Source of the DNA: Actinomadura litoris
Lineage (GTDB): Bacteria > Actinomycetota > Actinomycetes > Streptosporangiales > Streptosporangiaceae
Assembly (NCBI RefSeq): GCF_009733595.1
Contig: NZ_WOFH01000001.1
Coordinates: forward strand, 62,001-126,000
DNA: 64,000 nt
Direction of reading: 5' to 3'
The first letter of the stretch is position 1, and each line of letters opens with the position of its first letter. Of this stretch, positions 35,285 to 44,049 are shown piece after piece. Under the pieces are notes generated by a model. It did no database searches. It had not been told where the DNA came from and worked only from the letters and a program-made list of their open reading frames with translations. Position numbers and translations under genes: made by a program.

Positions 35285-35289
35285 TCCGC

Positions 35290-36756
35290 CTAGGCCGTGG
35301 GCGGGTAGCGCACGGGGGTCTCGGAGGTGATCTTTCCGTTGGTGACGGTCATCAGGCGGGTCGCCGCCGCGATCCGCTCCGGCGGCATCGTCAGCGGGTT
35401 CTCCTTGAGGACGACGAGGTCGGCGTACCTGCCGGGCGACACCGTGCCGCGCTGCCGCTCCTCATACGAGGCGAAGGCCGCCTTCGAGGTGATCAGGCGC
35501 AGCGCGGCGGGGACGTCGAGGCGCTGGTCCGGCATCCAGCCGCCGGGCGGCGTGCCGTCGAACTCGGTGCGGGTCACCACGCGTTGCAGGCCCCACAGCG
35601 GGTCGAGGACCTCGTTGCCGAAGTCGCTGCCGCCGACCATCGGCATCCTCGCCCTCAGCATGTCGCGCCAGCGGTAGGCGTACCGGAGCCGCTTCTCTCC
35701 CAGGGCGTCCCCGGCGAAGCGCTGGTCGGTCGTCGCGAAGCTCAGCTGGATGCTCGCGATCACGCCGCGCCGGATCATCCGCTCCAGCAGGTCGTCCTCG
35801 GCGACCTGCACGTGCTCGACCGCCCAGCGGTCGCGCGGTGAGACCCCCGCGCGCTCGTAGGCGTTCAGCGTCACCTTCAGCCCGCGGTCGCCGATGGCGT
35901 GCGTGGTGACGTTGAAGCCCAGTTCCCGGGCGCGGGCGACGTCGCGGTCGGCGCGTTCCTGTTCCAGGAAGAGGACTCCCTCGCGCGGGAAGCCGTAGGG
36001 GTCGTCGGTGTAGGGACGGCGCAGCGCGGCGGTGCGCGGGCCCAGCCAACCGTCCGAATACAGCTTCACTCCCAGGACTTTCACCCACTCGTTGCCGACA
36101 CCGGTTCGCAGCCCCATCCGGGCCGCCTCCTCCAGGCAGCCCCACCCCACCCGCACCAGGAAGCGGACCTTCAGCCTGCCCTCGTCGGCGAGCTGGAACA
36201 GGGCGTCCAGCGCGCCGAGATCCCGCAGCCCCGCCTCCACCACCGTGCTGATGCCCTGCCTGGCCACCTCCTCCTGCATGACCAGCAGGTCGTTCTTCAT
36301 CTTCTCGGTGACCGGGCTGCGGGTGCAGTTGTCCACGGGCGTTTCGCCGCGCGCGTGGATCTCCAGGTGCCGCTTCCCGTTCCGCCTGCGCGACTCGAAC
36401 GCCTCGCCCTCGTCGTAGGGCTTCCACACCGGACGGTAGGTCTCCGCTCCCGCGCCGGTCAGCGCCGTCTGGACGAGGTGCGTGTGCTGGTCGCGGAATC
36501 CAGGGCCGACGAAGGCGCCCCGCAGGTCCACCCGGCGCGTGCGGTCCCCCGCCCATTCGAGGACGTGCTCGTCGGAGCCGACGGCCACGATCCGCATTCC
36601 CTTCACGGCCACCGCCCGGGCCGTGCCGTTCCCGGTCCACACGGTTCCCGAATGGAGCACCAGGTCGGCGTGCTCCCGGGGGCGGCCCGCGGCCACGCCT
36701 CCCACGGCCGCGCCGGTCAGGACGAGAGCCGATCGACGCGATACCGAAGACTCCAT
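35290..36756 (-). CDS. exported amidohydrolase, YtcJ-like (amidohydrolase family 3)
   Basis: A 488-residue metal-dependent hydrolase. The N-terminus has a twin-arginine-like signal (SVSRRSALVLTGAAVGGVAA). The metal-binding start of the barrel is GPGFRDQHTHLVQT (HxH), with VTTHAIGDRG further on and MVGGSDFGNEVLDPLWGL holding the late Asp. The C-terminal GTVSPGRYADLVVLKENPL is the usual beta-sandwich ending of imidazolonepropionase/YtcJ enzymes. Substrates in this group are exocyclic amides and related compounds; the actual one is unknown. A 7-bp inverted repeat lies 17 bp before the start. Confidence 0.85.
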   Translation of the reverse strand: MESSVSRRSALVLTGAAVGGVAAGRPREHADLVLHSGTVWTGNGTARAVAVKGMRIVAVGSDEHVLEWAGDRTRRVDLRGAFVGPGFRDQHTHLVQTALTGAGAETYRPVWKPYDEGEAFESRRRNGKRHLEIHARGETPVDNCTRSPVTEKMKNDLLVMQEEVARQGISTVVEAGLRDLGALDALFQLADEGRLKVRFLVRVGWGCLEEAARMGLRTGVGNEWVKVLGVKLYSDGWLGPRTAALRRPYTDDPYGFPREGVLFLEQERADRDVARARELGFNVTTHAIGDRGLKVTLNAYERAGVSPRDRWAVEHVQVAEDDLLERMIRRGVIASIQLSFATTDQRFAGDALGEKRLRYAYRWRDMLRARMPMVGGSDFGNEVLDPLWGLQRVVTRTEFDGTPPGGWMPDQRLDVPAALRLITSKAAFASYEERQRGTVSPGRYADLVVLKENPLTMPPERIAAATRLMTVTNGKITSETPVRYPPTA

Positions 36757-36772
36757 GGCGCACTCCTCACAT

Positions 36773-36791
36773 GATCAGGTACATCCTGATC
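36773..36791. promoter_or_regulatory. palindrome upstream of the amidohydrolase gene
   Basis: GATCAGG and CCTGATC with a 5-nt spacer form a perfect 7-bp inverted repeat immediately upstream of the start codon at 36756. It could be an operator, but no regulator gene is next to it. Confidence 0.4.
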
Positions 36792-37169
36792 GCTTGGCTC
36801 GCCACCAATCTGACCGGAATCACATCAGAGCGCAAGCCATGGAGAAAATCGACAATCAAATTCCTTCGATCTCGACCATTCAAAACGCCCCAGAATATCC
36901 CTTGCCAACCCTTATTGATTCGCACGGAACAGGGAGGATGCGGCTTACCGGCGTCGTTTCAGGCGACGGCGGATCCCATGGCATCCCCGGCCGATGGCCC
37001 CAGCTCGCGGCCGTGGGACGGTCGGCGCCGCGCCGCATCCCGGGACTCCGCCGGGTGACCACCTCATTGCGACGTTCCACTGACCGCCGCCCAGCCAGGT
37101 CCACAGCCCCCGGACCTATTCAGTCGGCCACGGAATTGATATGATAAATGAATCTCAGAAAGGATCACC
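36792..37169. other. divergent intergenic region, less GC-rich, no gene seen
   Basis: About 380 bp between the amidohydrolase and aldehyde dehydrogenase genes, visibly richer in A and T than its neighbours in 36780-36960. No convincing gene is present. It should hold promoters for both divergent genes. Confidence 0.5.
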
Positions 37170-38624
37170 ATGACTTCTGCCGCGCCTTCGGCTGCCGACG
37201 TCTACGCGTCCTGGATCGACGGATCATGGCGCGAAAGCGACACCCGTTACCCCGCGATCAACCCGACCACAGGACGGCCGTTCGCCGATGTGGCGGCGGC
37301 CTCGACGGGCGATGTGGACGCCGCGGTCGCCAGTGCCGAGGCGGCCTTCCGCAAGACACGTTCCGCACGTCCCGCCACCCGCGCCGCGTGGTGCCGGTCA
37401 GCCGCCCAAGTGCTGCTCGCCTCGCATGAGGAACTCGCCGAGGTGCTCTCCACCGAGCACGGCAAGCCGGTCGCCGAGGCCCGCGGCGAGATATTGTTCG
37501 CGGTTCGCGGGCTGGAGATGGCCGCGGAATCCGTTCTCGCGATGAGCGGGGAAACGCCGCACGTGGAGGACCCGAACAAGCGGGTGATCGTACGCCGTGA
37601 AGGGCTCGGCGTATGGGCGGTCATCACCCCGTGGAACTTCCCGGTGAACATTCCGGTCGAATATCTCGGCCCGGCCCTCGCGTCCGGTAACGCCGTGGTG
37701 TGGAAGCCGGCCCCCACCACCGCCGTCGTGGCGGCGAAGTTCCGGGAGATCCTGCTCGCCGCGGACTTCCCGCAGGAACTGCTGCAATTGGTGGTCACGA
37801 ACGAGGTCGCGGTCGCCGAGCATCTGGTCACGCACCCGGGAATCGTCGCCGTCGGTTTCACCGGTGGCAGCGGGACCGGTCAGTCCATCGCGAAATCCGC
37901 CTGGGACAAAAAGCTCCTGCTCGAACTGGGCGGGAACTCCCCCATCGTGGTGCTCGGTGACGCCGATCTCGACATCGCCACGGCGGCCATCTCGAACGCG
38001 GCGTTCTGGAACGCCGGCCAGGTGTGCAGCGCCGCGGGCAAGGTGCTGGTGGCGGCGTCGTGCGCGGACGAGTTCACCCGGCTGCTCGCGAAACGAGCCG
38101 AGGACACGGTGCTGGGGTCCCCGCTGGATCCGGAGGTCACGATGGGACCGGTCCACCTGGAATCGGGCATCGCCCGGTACGACCGGTTGATCGCGGACGC
38201 CCGGGCGCACGGCGCCGACGTCGTGACCGGCGGTGAGCGCGTCCAGGACAAGGACGGGTTCTTCTTCCCCCCGACGGTCGTCACCTCCGTCGGTTCCGAC
38301 GCCGCCCTCTTCACCGAGGAGACGTTCGGCCCGATCGCCTCGCTGTCGGTCTTCGACGACGAGGAGGACATCGTCGCGGCCGCGAACTCCGGCGACTTCG
38401 GGCTCGTCGGCGCGCTGTTCACCTCCGACGTCTCGAAGGCGTTCCGGATCGGCGAGCGCATCGACTGCGGGCTGGTGGTGGTCAACGACTCCTCCAACTA
38501 CTGGGAGTACAGCCTGCCCTTCGGCGGCGCGGCCGGGCGGCGGTCCGGCCGGGGCCGGCTCGGCGGCCACTGGGTGATCGACGAGTTCAGCCAGATCAAG
38601 ACCCTGGCGATCGACGTCCGGTGA
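37170..38624 (+). CDS. NAD(P)-dependent aldehyde dehydrogenase
   Basis: A 484-residue enzyme of the aldehyde dehydrogenase superfamily. The cofactor segment is VITPWNFPVNIPVEYLGPAL, the general base lies in LLELGGNSPIVVLGDADL, and the nucleophile in AFWNAGQVCSAAGKVLV. Family length and order are normal. It resembles succinate-semialdehyde and benzaldehyde-type dehydrogenases, but the exact aldehyde cannot be fixed from sequence. The start has AGAAAGGA upstream. A hairpin terminator follows directly, so it is a one-gene transcript. Confidence 0.9.
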   Translation: MTSAAPSAADVYASWIDGSWRESDTRYPAINPTTGRPFADVAAASTGDVDAAVASAEAAFRKTRSARPATRAAWCRSAAQVLLASHEELAEVLSTEHGKPVAEARGEILFAVRGLEMAAESVLAMSGETPHVEDPNKRVIVRREGLGVWAVITPWNFPVNIPVEYLGPALASGNAVVWKPAPTTAVVAAKFREILLAADFPQELLQLVVTNEVAVAEHLVTHPGIVAVGFTGGSGTGQSIAKSAWDKKLLLELGGNSPIVVLGDADLDIATAAISNAAFWNAGQVCSAAGKVLVAASCADEFTRLLAKRAEDTVLGSPLDPEVTMGPVHLESGIARYDRLIADARAHGADVVTGGERVQDKDGFFFPPTVVTSVGSDAALFTEETFGPIASLSVFDDEEDIVAAANSGDFGLVGALFTSDVSKAFRIGERIDCGLVVVNDSSNYWEYSLPFGGAAGRRSGRGRLGGHWVIDEFSQIKTLAIDVR

Positions 38625-38631
38625 CCCGGTC

Positions 38632-38673
38632 GGCGAGCGGGGCGGCGGCCGGTCCGGCCGGGCCCCGCTCGCC
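38632..38673 (+). terminator. hairpin terminator after the aldehyde dehydrogenase
   Basis: A 12-bp perfect stem (GGCGAGCGGGGC with GCCCCGCTCGCC) and a GC-rich loop, 8 bp after the stop codon. Confidence 0.85.
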
Positions 38674-38758
38674 GTCGTCCACCCGAAGGGCCGGCGAGCG
38701 TTTCGTGATTCACCGATTCACGCGAATGCCCGGGGGCGGAGGATCCGCCCCCCGATTC

Positions 38759-41050
38759 TCATGAAGACGGATTTCCGCTGGTGAGGCTCGGGCCCGCGAG
38801 CACCGTCTCCTGGTGCTCCCCGAGGCCCGGTGCCGGAGCCGGGTCCGGCGGGGTGTGGCCGTGCAGCGTGAGCGGGAATCCCTTGCGGCGGGTCGCGCCG
38901 TCCCCCAGGAAGACCCTCCGCTCGCTGAAGCGCGGTTCGCGCCCGCGTTCGGACGCCGTGAGCACCGGCGCGCCGGCCACTCCCGCCCCGGCCAGGGCGT
39001 CGAGGCATTCCGCCCGCGAACGGGCGCGGGTCCATGCCCCGATCAGCTCGTCCACGCGCCCCTCGTGCGCCCACCACCACTTCTCGGACCGCTCCGCCAG
39101 CTCCTCCGGCGCGACGAGGGCTGCGAGCGCGTCCCGTTCGGCCTGGGTGTGGCAGGCGATCGCGACCCACCGGCCCTCACCCGCGCAGGGGTAGACGTCG
39201 TGGGGCGTGGCGCCGGGGCGCCGGTTGCCGGTGGGCGCGGGAAGCGCGCCCGTGCAGGTGTGCTCGGCGATGCGGTCGGCGAGGGTCCAGCTGATGAGCT
39301 CGCGCTGCGAGACGTCCAGGTGGACGCCCCGGACGTCGCGCTCCAGGCAGTACGCGACGAGGCCCGCGCCGAAGAGGGACGCCACCTGGTCGGGGTAGTT
39401 GACCTCGGCGGAGGACCACATCGGCCCGCCGTCCAGGTAGCCCGTCACCGAGGCCAGCCCCGACAGCAGGTCGAGCGTCGAGCCGTAGGACCTGCGGCCG
39501 GACTCCGGGCCGTCCTGCCCCTGGCTCGACAACGACAGGTAGACCAGCCGCGGGTTGACCGCGCGCAGGGTCTCGAAGTCGGCCCCGAGCCGCCGGGTCA
39601 CGCCCACGGTGAAGTTCTCGATCACGACGTCCGCGCGGGCGGCCAGCCGGTACAGCTCCGCGCGACCGGTCTCGGTCTTGAGGTCCAGCACCACGCCCAG
39701 CTTGCCCGCGTTGTTGGACTCGAACATGGGCGAGAGGGTGCCCTCGGCCGGGGGGCTGCCCGCCACCGGCCACTGCCGGAACGGGTCCGGGTGGCTCGCC
39801 GACTCGACCTTGATCACCGTGGCGCCGTAGTCGGCGAGCAGCCGTCCGGTGGCCGCGCCCGCCGTGATCGTCCCGAGGTCCAGGACGGTCACGCCCGCGA
39901 GCGGCGCCTCCCCCTCACCGGACGACCCCCGGGGCGCCGGGACGGGCGCCCCCGCGGCCTGGGCGCCGTCGCCGGGTTCCGGCGGCGGGCCCGAGCGCCA
40001 CGGCAGTCCCGCGGCGCGGGCCGGAGGGCCGACGGGCGCGATCGTCCTGCCGTCCCGCCGCGGCCCGCGGAAGAAGCCGCGCGCCTCGTACTGCGGGTCG
40101 CCGAGGAGGTCGCCCAGGTCGGCGCTGAAGCCGACGGCCAGGCCGAGCGCCTGCGCGCGCTCGTAGACCGTCCGCTTGGGCAGTCGCGCCGCCCACCGCT
40201 CGATCAGCGCCCACCCCCGCTCCGGGTCGTCGGACGGCGCCGGCGCGGTCCCGCCGGCGAGTTCGACCAGCAGGTCCCACTGCGCGGGCTGGAAGATCAC
40301 GCCGACCCAGCCGTCGGCCGCGCGGACGATCCGCCACTGCCCCGCCGTGGCCCCTGTGCGCGTCGGGGCGGTGGCGGCGACGTGGGTCTCGATGTCGCTC
40401 TTCCAGTCGATGTACGCCGCGACGTCGCACAGGGCCACGTCGACGACGTCGCCCGTCGCGGCGTGCGCGCGGCGGCGCAGCGCGAGCATGCCCCCGAGGA
40501 AGCCCGCGAACGCGGCGGCGTGCGCCGCCTGCTCCCCGCCGAGGCTCAGCGGGGCGCGGTCCGGCTCGCCGATCATCGAGGCGAGGCCGCCGTGGGCCTC
40601 GGCGAGCAGGCTGTCGCCGGGGTGGTCCGAGCGCGGGTCGTCCAGGCCCGCCGCCGTGACGCTCACGGCGACGAGGCCCGGCCAGGCGCGGCGGATCTCC
40701 GCCGCGGTCAGGCCGAGCGCCCGCGCCCGGGTGGGGCCGAGGTCGGTGATCAGGACGTCGGCACGTTCCAACAGGTGGTGCAGCGCCGCCCGGCCGTCCG
40801 CCGAGTCCAGGTCGAGGACCACGCTGCGCTTGTCGGCGTCGAGGCTGGAGAAGGTGAGGCCGACGCCGTGCCCGTCCAGCGGGGCCCGCGTCCGCAGCGG
40901 GTCCCCGCCGGGCGGCTCGCACAGGAGCACGTCGTGTCCCAGCCCGGCCAGCAGGCGCCCGCAGACCTTCGCGGCCACCCCGCCGGACAGTTCCACGACC
41001 CGCAGCACCGCGCCGGCGTCGCCGTCCCGCTTCTCCTCTGAAGGTGCCAC
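38759..41050 (-). CDS. double-domain CaiB/BaiF (class III) CoA-transferase
   Basis: About 763 residues with two consecutive class III CoA-transferase domains. Domain 1 has LRVVELSGGVAAKVCGRLLA and GLGHDVLLCEPPGGDPLRTR; domain 2 starts near residue 395 with GVTVLDLGTITAGAATGRLL and ADYGATVIKVESASHPDPF, and carries NNAGKLGVVLDLKTETGRAE. Such enzymes move CoA between acyl-CoA and a free acid. It is the last gene of a six-gene operon; the preceding gene ends 5 bp before the GTG start used here (41050). Fused tandem copies could act as a pseudo-dimer. It probably activates the acid substrate of the pathway. Confidence 0.87.
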   Translation of the reverse strand: MAPSEEKRDGDAGAVLRVVELSGGVAAKVCGRLLAGLGHDVLLCEPPGGDPLRTRAPLDGHGVGLTFSSLDADKRSVVLDLDSADGRAALHHLLERADVLITDLGPTRARALGLTAAEIRRAWPGLVAVSVTAAGLDDPRSDHPGDSLLAEAHGGLASMIGEPDRAPLSLGGEQAAHAAAFAGFLGGMLALRRRAHAATGDVVDVALCDVAAYIDWKSDIETHVAATAPTRTGATAGQWRIVRAADGWVGVIFQPAQWDLLVELAGGTAPAPSDDPERGWALIERWAARLPKRTVYERAQALGLAVGFSADLGDLLGDPQYEARGFFRGPRRDGRTIAPVGPPARAAGLPWRSGPPPEPGDGAQAAGAPVPAPRGSSGEGEAPLAGVTVLDLGTITAGAATGRLLADYGATVIKVESASHPDPFRQWPVAGSPPAEGTLSPMFESNNAGKLGVVLDLKTETGRAELYRLAARADVVIENFTVGVTRRLGADFETLRAVNPRLVYLSLSSQGQDGPESGRRSYGSTLDLLSGLASVTGYLDGGPMWSSAEVNYPDQVASLFGAGLVAYCLERDVRGVHLDVSQRELISWTLADRIAEHTCTGALPAPTGNRRPGATPHDVYPCAGEGRWVAIACHTQAERDALAALVAPEELAERSEKWWWAHEGRVDELIGAWTRARSRAECLDALAGAGVAGAPVLTASERGREPRFSERRVFLGDGATRRKGFPLTLHGHTPPDPAPAPGLGEHQETVLAGPSLTSGNPSS

Positions 41051-41054
41051 CGGC

Positions 41055-41948
41055 TCAGCGCGCCGTGTCGGCGGCACCCGGTCCGGTGCGCTCCCACTCC
41101 CAGCCCTCCGCGGGACGGGGCCAGTTCAGCACCGTGGCCGCCGTCCGGCCGAGCATCCAGACCTTGTCCTCCTCGCTGAGGAAGTCGAGCGTGTAGCGGA
41201 CGTGGTCGAGGTTCTCCCGCCACGTCGCGCCGCGCACGCGCGTGGTGTCCGAGGCCCACATGAGCCGCTGGGGCCCGTAGGCGTCGTAGACGCGCTTCAG
41301 CGTCGGGGTCAGCGACGGGTAGGGGTAGGGCTCGTTCGTGTAGTCGGGGATCGCGGAGTACTTCATGTAGACGTTCGGGTACTTCACGAGCGGGAAGATG
41401 TCGTCGATGTGCGCCCAGAGGTCCTGGGTGTCCGGGTCGCCGATGATCAGGCCCATGTGGTCGACGATCAGCTTGAGGTCCGGGTGCCGCTCGGCGATCG
41501 CGGCGACCTTGCGGACCTCGGGGCCGTAGATCAGCAGCATCAGCGGGATGCCGAGCCGTTCCGCGGCCTCCCAGAACCACGGGAACGTGTCGACGTCGAT
41601 CCACTCGCGTCCGCGGAAGTCCGGGTAGCTCATCCGGATGCCGCGCATGTACGGGTTGTCGAACCACCGCTCGATGCGCTCGCGGTCGGGGTCCCAGAGG
41701 TTGAACCGGCCCATCACGCCGAACCGGCCGGGATGCTCCGCGGCCCAGCCGAGCGCGGGCCCGTTGTCGTCGCCCGCCCAGATCGCCGGGACGATCGCCA
41801 CGGCGTCGATGCCGAGCTCGTCCATCCTCGGCAGGATCTGCTTCGGCGTCGACTCCGGCTTGCCGGAGTAGCTCTCACCGATGTCCGGCCAGGGCCGTTC
41901 CGGTGTGTTGGGCAGGAACATGTGGATCTGGGTGTCGAGAATGAACAC
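41055..41948 (-). CDS. amidohydrolase family 2 protein (ACMSD-like)
   Basis: A 297-residue TIM-barrel metal-dependent hydrolase/decarboxylase of the ACMSD-like group. The N-terminus reads FILDTQIHMFLP, where the first metal ligand of the usual HxH is Gln, a known variant. LKLIVDHMGLIIGD supplies the central His and RLMWASDTTRVRG the late Asp. The family hydrolyses or decarboxylates cyclic acids and lactones. It lies in the overlapping operon before the CoA-transferase, so its substrate is probably an intermediate of the same degradation route. Confidence 0.82.
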   Translation of the reverse strand: MFILDTQIHMFLPNTPERPWPDIGESYSGKPESTPKQILPRMDELGIDAVAIVPAIWAGDDNGPALGWAAEHPGRFGVMGRFNLWDPDRERIERWFDNPYMRGIRMSYPDFRGREWIDVDTFPWFWEAAERLGIPLMLLIYGPEVRKVAAIAERHPDLKLIVDHMGLIIGDPDTQDLWAHIDDIFPLVKYPNVYMKYSAIPDYTNEPYPYPSLTPTLKRVYDAYGPQRLMWASDTTRVRGATWRENLDHVRYTLDFLSEEDKVWMLGRTAATVLNWPRPAEGWEWERTGPGAADTAR

Positions 41949-41960
41949 GCCTCCCCCTCC

Positions 41961-42749
41961 TCAAGGTTGCCGGACGGTCGCTTGGTCCGGCGACGTCGCC
42001 CGTGGAATGACCGCGATGTGCCGGTACCAGAGCCGCCACGGCGTCGTCTTCCTGGTCCAGGACGCGGGGCCCGGCGTCCAGCCGTCCGAGTCGATCAAGG
42101 TGCGCAGCGTCGCGCGGGCCTGCTCGTCGCTGCCGTCCGCCTGCTCGTAGACCGCGAGGAAGCGCGGGCAGCCGGGGGCCGGGTGCTCCAGCTCGCGCCG
42201 CAGCGTGTACCTGCTCCCCCGGCTGAAGCCCCCGATGGCCACCGCCTCGGGCAGGTGGACGCCGGTGTAGAACTCGTCGAACTCGGCCAGCTCGTCACCG
42301 ACGTCCGCGGGCGGCTCGATCCCGATGATGTAGATCGAGCCGGGGTCGCCCGTCGAGGGCCCGGTCTCCGAGACCTTCTCGTAGACGACGCGCCAGCGGT
42401 GGGTGAGCAGATCCGGCCAGAGCGGCGGGTCGTCGCTGTAGGGGGGACGGGTGCCCCCCGGGGCCGTCGTTCCCGCGATGTACTTCTCGACCGCCTGCTC
42501 GTCCTCGACCTCGTAGGCCGCCAGGTACCCCCCGCCGAAGTCGCCCCGCGGGTCGGGGATCTGGAGGGAGAAGCGGTGCGCGACCCGGAAGCCCGGGTAC
42601 CGCGAGAGGACCTCCGGGACGTGCGTCTCGTTGTAGAAGCGCTCGAAGCGCGCGAGGTCCGCCGGTTCCGAGCCGGCGAAGTCGAGCGAGATCCAGTACA
42701 GGAACTCGCTGGTGAAGGGCGGCGGCGCCGCGCCGGCCGGCGCCGTCAT
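41961..42749 (-). CDS. duplicated ferredoxin-fold (EthD-type) protein
   Basis: A 262-residue protein made of two similar halves, each with the dimeric alpha+beta barrel pattern: FERFYNETHVPEVLSRYPGF in the first and EFDEFYTGVHLPEAVAIGGF in the second. Both have the FYxxHxPE core of EthD-like proteins. It looks like an internal duplication giving a barrel in one chain. The ATG at 42749 overlaps the stop of the crotonase gene (ATGA). Roles in this clan range from isomerases to binding proteins; here it most likely handles an intermediate of the pathway. Confidence 0.65.
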   Translation of the reverse strand: MTAPAGAAPPPFTSEFLYWISLDFAGSEPADLARFERFYNETHVPEVLSRYPGFRVAHRFSLQIPDPRGDFGGGYLAAYEVEDEQAVEKYIAGTTAPGGTRPPYSDDPPLWPDLLTHRWRVVYEKVSETGPSTGDPGSIYIIGIEPPADVGDELAEFDEFYTGVHLPEAVAIGGFSRGSRYTLRRELEHPAPGCPRFLAVYEQADGSDEQARATLRTLIDSDGWTPGPASWTRKTTPWRLWYRHIAVIPRATSPDQATVRQP

Positions 42750-43600
42750 CGCTCGCCGTTCCCGCCCGCGGCTCCGATCTCGCCCGCCGCCTCGTTCCTG
42801 CCCGCGGCCTCGTTCTTGCCCACGGCCCGGCGGTAGGTCTTCGCGCCGTCGGACAGGACGTCGCTGCGGGCCTGGATCTGCGCGCGGACGTCCTCGCCGT
42901 AGCGCAGCGCCGTCGTCCAGTCGGAGATGTGCTGGGGGATCTCGTGCAGCGCCCGCTTCGACCAGTCGAGGCTGACCGGGTCGAACCGCGCGATGTCGCG
43001 GGCCAGTTCCAGGGCGGCGTCGGCGAGGTCGGCGAGCGGGACCGCCTCGTTGACCAGGCCCCACTCGGCGGCGGTGGTGCCGCTGATGCGCTTGGTGGTC
43101 AGCACCATCCAGGCCGCCCGCTTCGGCGAGAGCCGCAGCTGGGTCGAGGGCCCGGCGAGCCCCGGGTACAGGCCGAACCCCAGCTCGGGCATGCCGAGCC
43201 GGGCCTCGTGCGCGGCGATGGCGAGGTCGGCGGAGTTGGCCAGCGTGACGCCGCCGCCGAGCGCGAACCCGTTGACCGCCGCGATGACGATCGCGGGGTG
43301 GCGCCGGATCTTCTCCTGGACGGTGTGCCAGCTCGTCCGCCTGCCCTCGACGGTGTCGTCGGCGCCGGGGCCCTCCTCGCCGGCCTCCTTGAGGTCGACG
43401 CCGGAGCAGAACGCGGTGCCGGCGCCGGTCAGGATGATGACCCTCGCCGTCCCGTGGCAGCGGTCCAGGGCCTCCAGCAGCGCCGACCGCGCGGCGCGGC
43501 TCATCGCGTTGCGCTTCTCCGGCCGGTTGAGGGTGATCCGGGCGACGCCGTCGCCGAGGTCCTCGTGCAGGACGAGCTGCTCACTCGACTGGGCGCTCAC
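42746..43600 (-). CDS. enoyl-CoA hydratase/isomerase family protein
   Basis: A 284-residue crotonase starting at GTG 43600, which overlaps the stop codon of the DUF35 gene (GTGA). Motifs are TAFCSGVDLKEAGEEG and VIAAVNGFALGGGVTLANSA for the oxyanion hole and GMPELGFGLYPGLAGPSTQL for the second active-site loop, where a Gly/Tyr context replaces the standard Glu-144 region. The C-terminus ends in a repeated NEAAGxN tail. It belongs to the operon and would act on an enoyl-CoA intermediate. Confidence 0.85.
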   Translation of the reverse strand: MSAQSSEQLVLHEDLGDGVARITLNRPEKRNAMSRAARSALLEALDRCHGTARVIILTGAGTAFCSGVDLKEAGEEGPGADDTVEGRRTSWHTVQEKIRRHPAIVIAAVNGFALGGGVTLANSADLAIAAHEARLGMPELGFGLYPGLAGPSTQLRLSPKRAAWMVLTTKRISGTTAAEWGLVNEAVPLADLADAALELARDIARFDPVSLDWSKRALHEIPQHISDWTTALRYGEDVRAQIQARSDVLSDGAKTYRRAVGKNEAAGRNEAAGEIGAAGGNGER

Positions 43601-44049
43601 GCCGCGTCCTCCGGGGTCTCGATCGCGAACTTGAGGATCGTGCGCTCGCTCAGGCCGGGCTCGAACACGGCCCGGACGGGCAGGTCGAATTCGAGGTCGT
43701 CCGGCACGTCCACGAGCGTGCTGATGATGGGCGGGCCCTCGTCGAGCTTGATGTAGGCCACCAGGTACGGCCTGACCTCGTCGAAGGCGCTGAGGTAGCG
43801 CTGGTGCATCCGGATCCAGGACCACAGCCGTCCCTTGCCGCTGACCGCGCGCCAGCCGAACGAGCCGGACAGGCAGCGCGGGCACACCTCGCTGTCGGGG
43901 AAGCGGTACTCGCCGCACGCGTCGCAGCACTGGAGCCGCAGCTCGCCTTCGGCGAGGCCGTCCCAGTACGGGCGGTTCTCCGGGGTGATCTCCGGCAGCA
44001 GCCGGTCGTAGCTCTCGGCGATGCTCTGGGTGTCGTTCTGGACGCTCAT
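43597..44049 (-). CDS. DUF35 OB-fold/zinc-ribbon protein, partner of the thiolase-fold enzyme
   Basis: A 150-residue protein with an N-terminal zinc ribbon (CCDACGEYRFPDSEVCPRCL) and a C-terminal OB-fold (GKGRLWSWIRMHQRYLSAF). In steroid side-chain degradation, DUF35 proteins such as ChsH2 bind thiolase-like aldolases (Ltp2) and hydratases. It overlaps its neighbours on both sides, directly behind a thiolase-fold gene, which is the same arrangement. It probably forms a complex with that protein and may channel acyl-CoA. Confidence 0.85.
   Translation of the reverse strand: MSVQNDTQSIAESYDRLLPEITPENRPYWDGLAEGELRLQCCDACGEYRFPDSEVCPRCLSGSFGWRAVSGKGRLWSWIRMHQRYLSAFDEVRPYLVAYIKLDEGPPIISTLVDVPDDLEFDLPVRAVFEPGLSERTILKFAIETPEDAA

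Noticed and set aside
42750..43064. N-terminal extension of the EthD-type protein
   Set aside because: It overlaps the crotonase gene in another frame; ATG 42749 with the ATGA overlap is the natural start.
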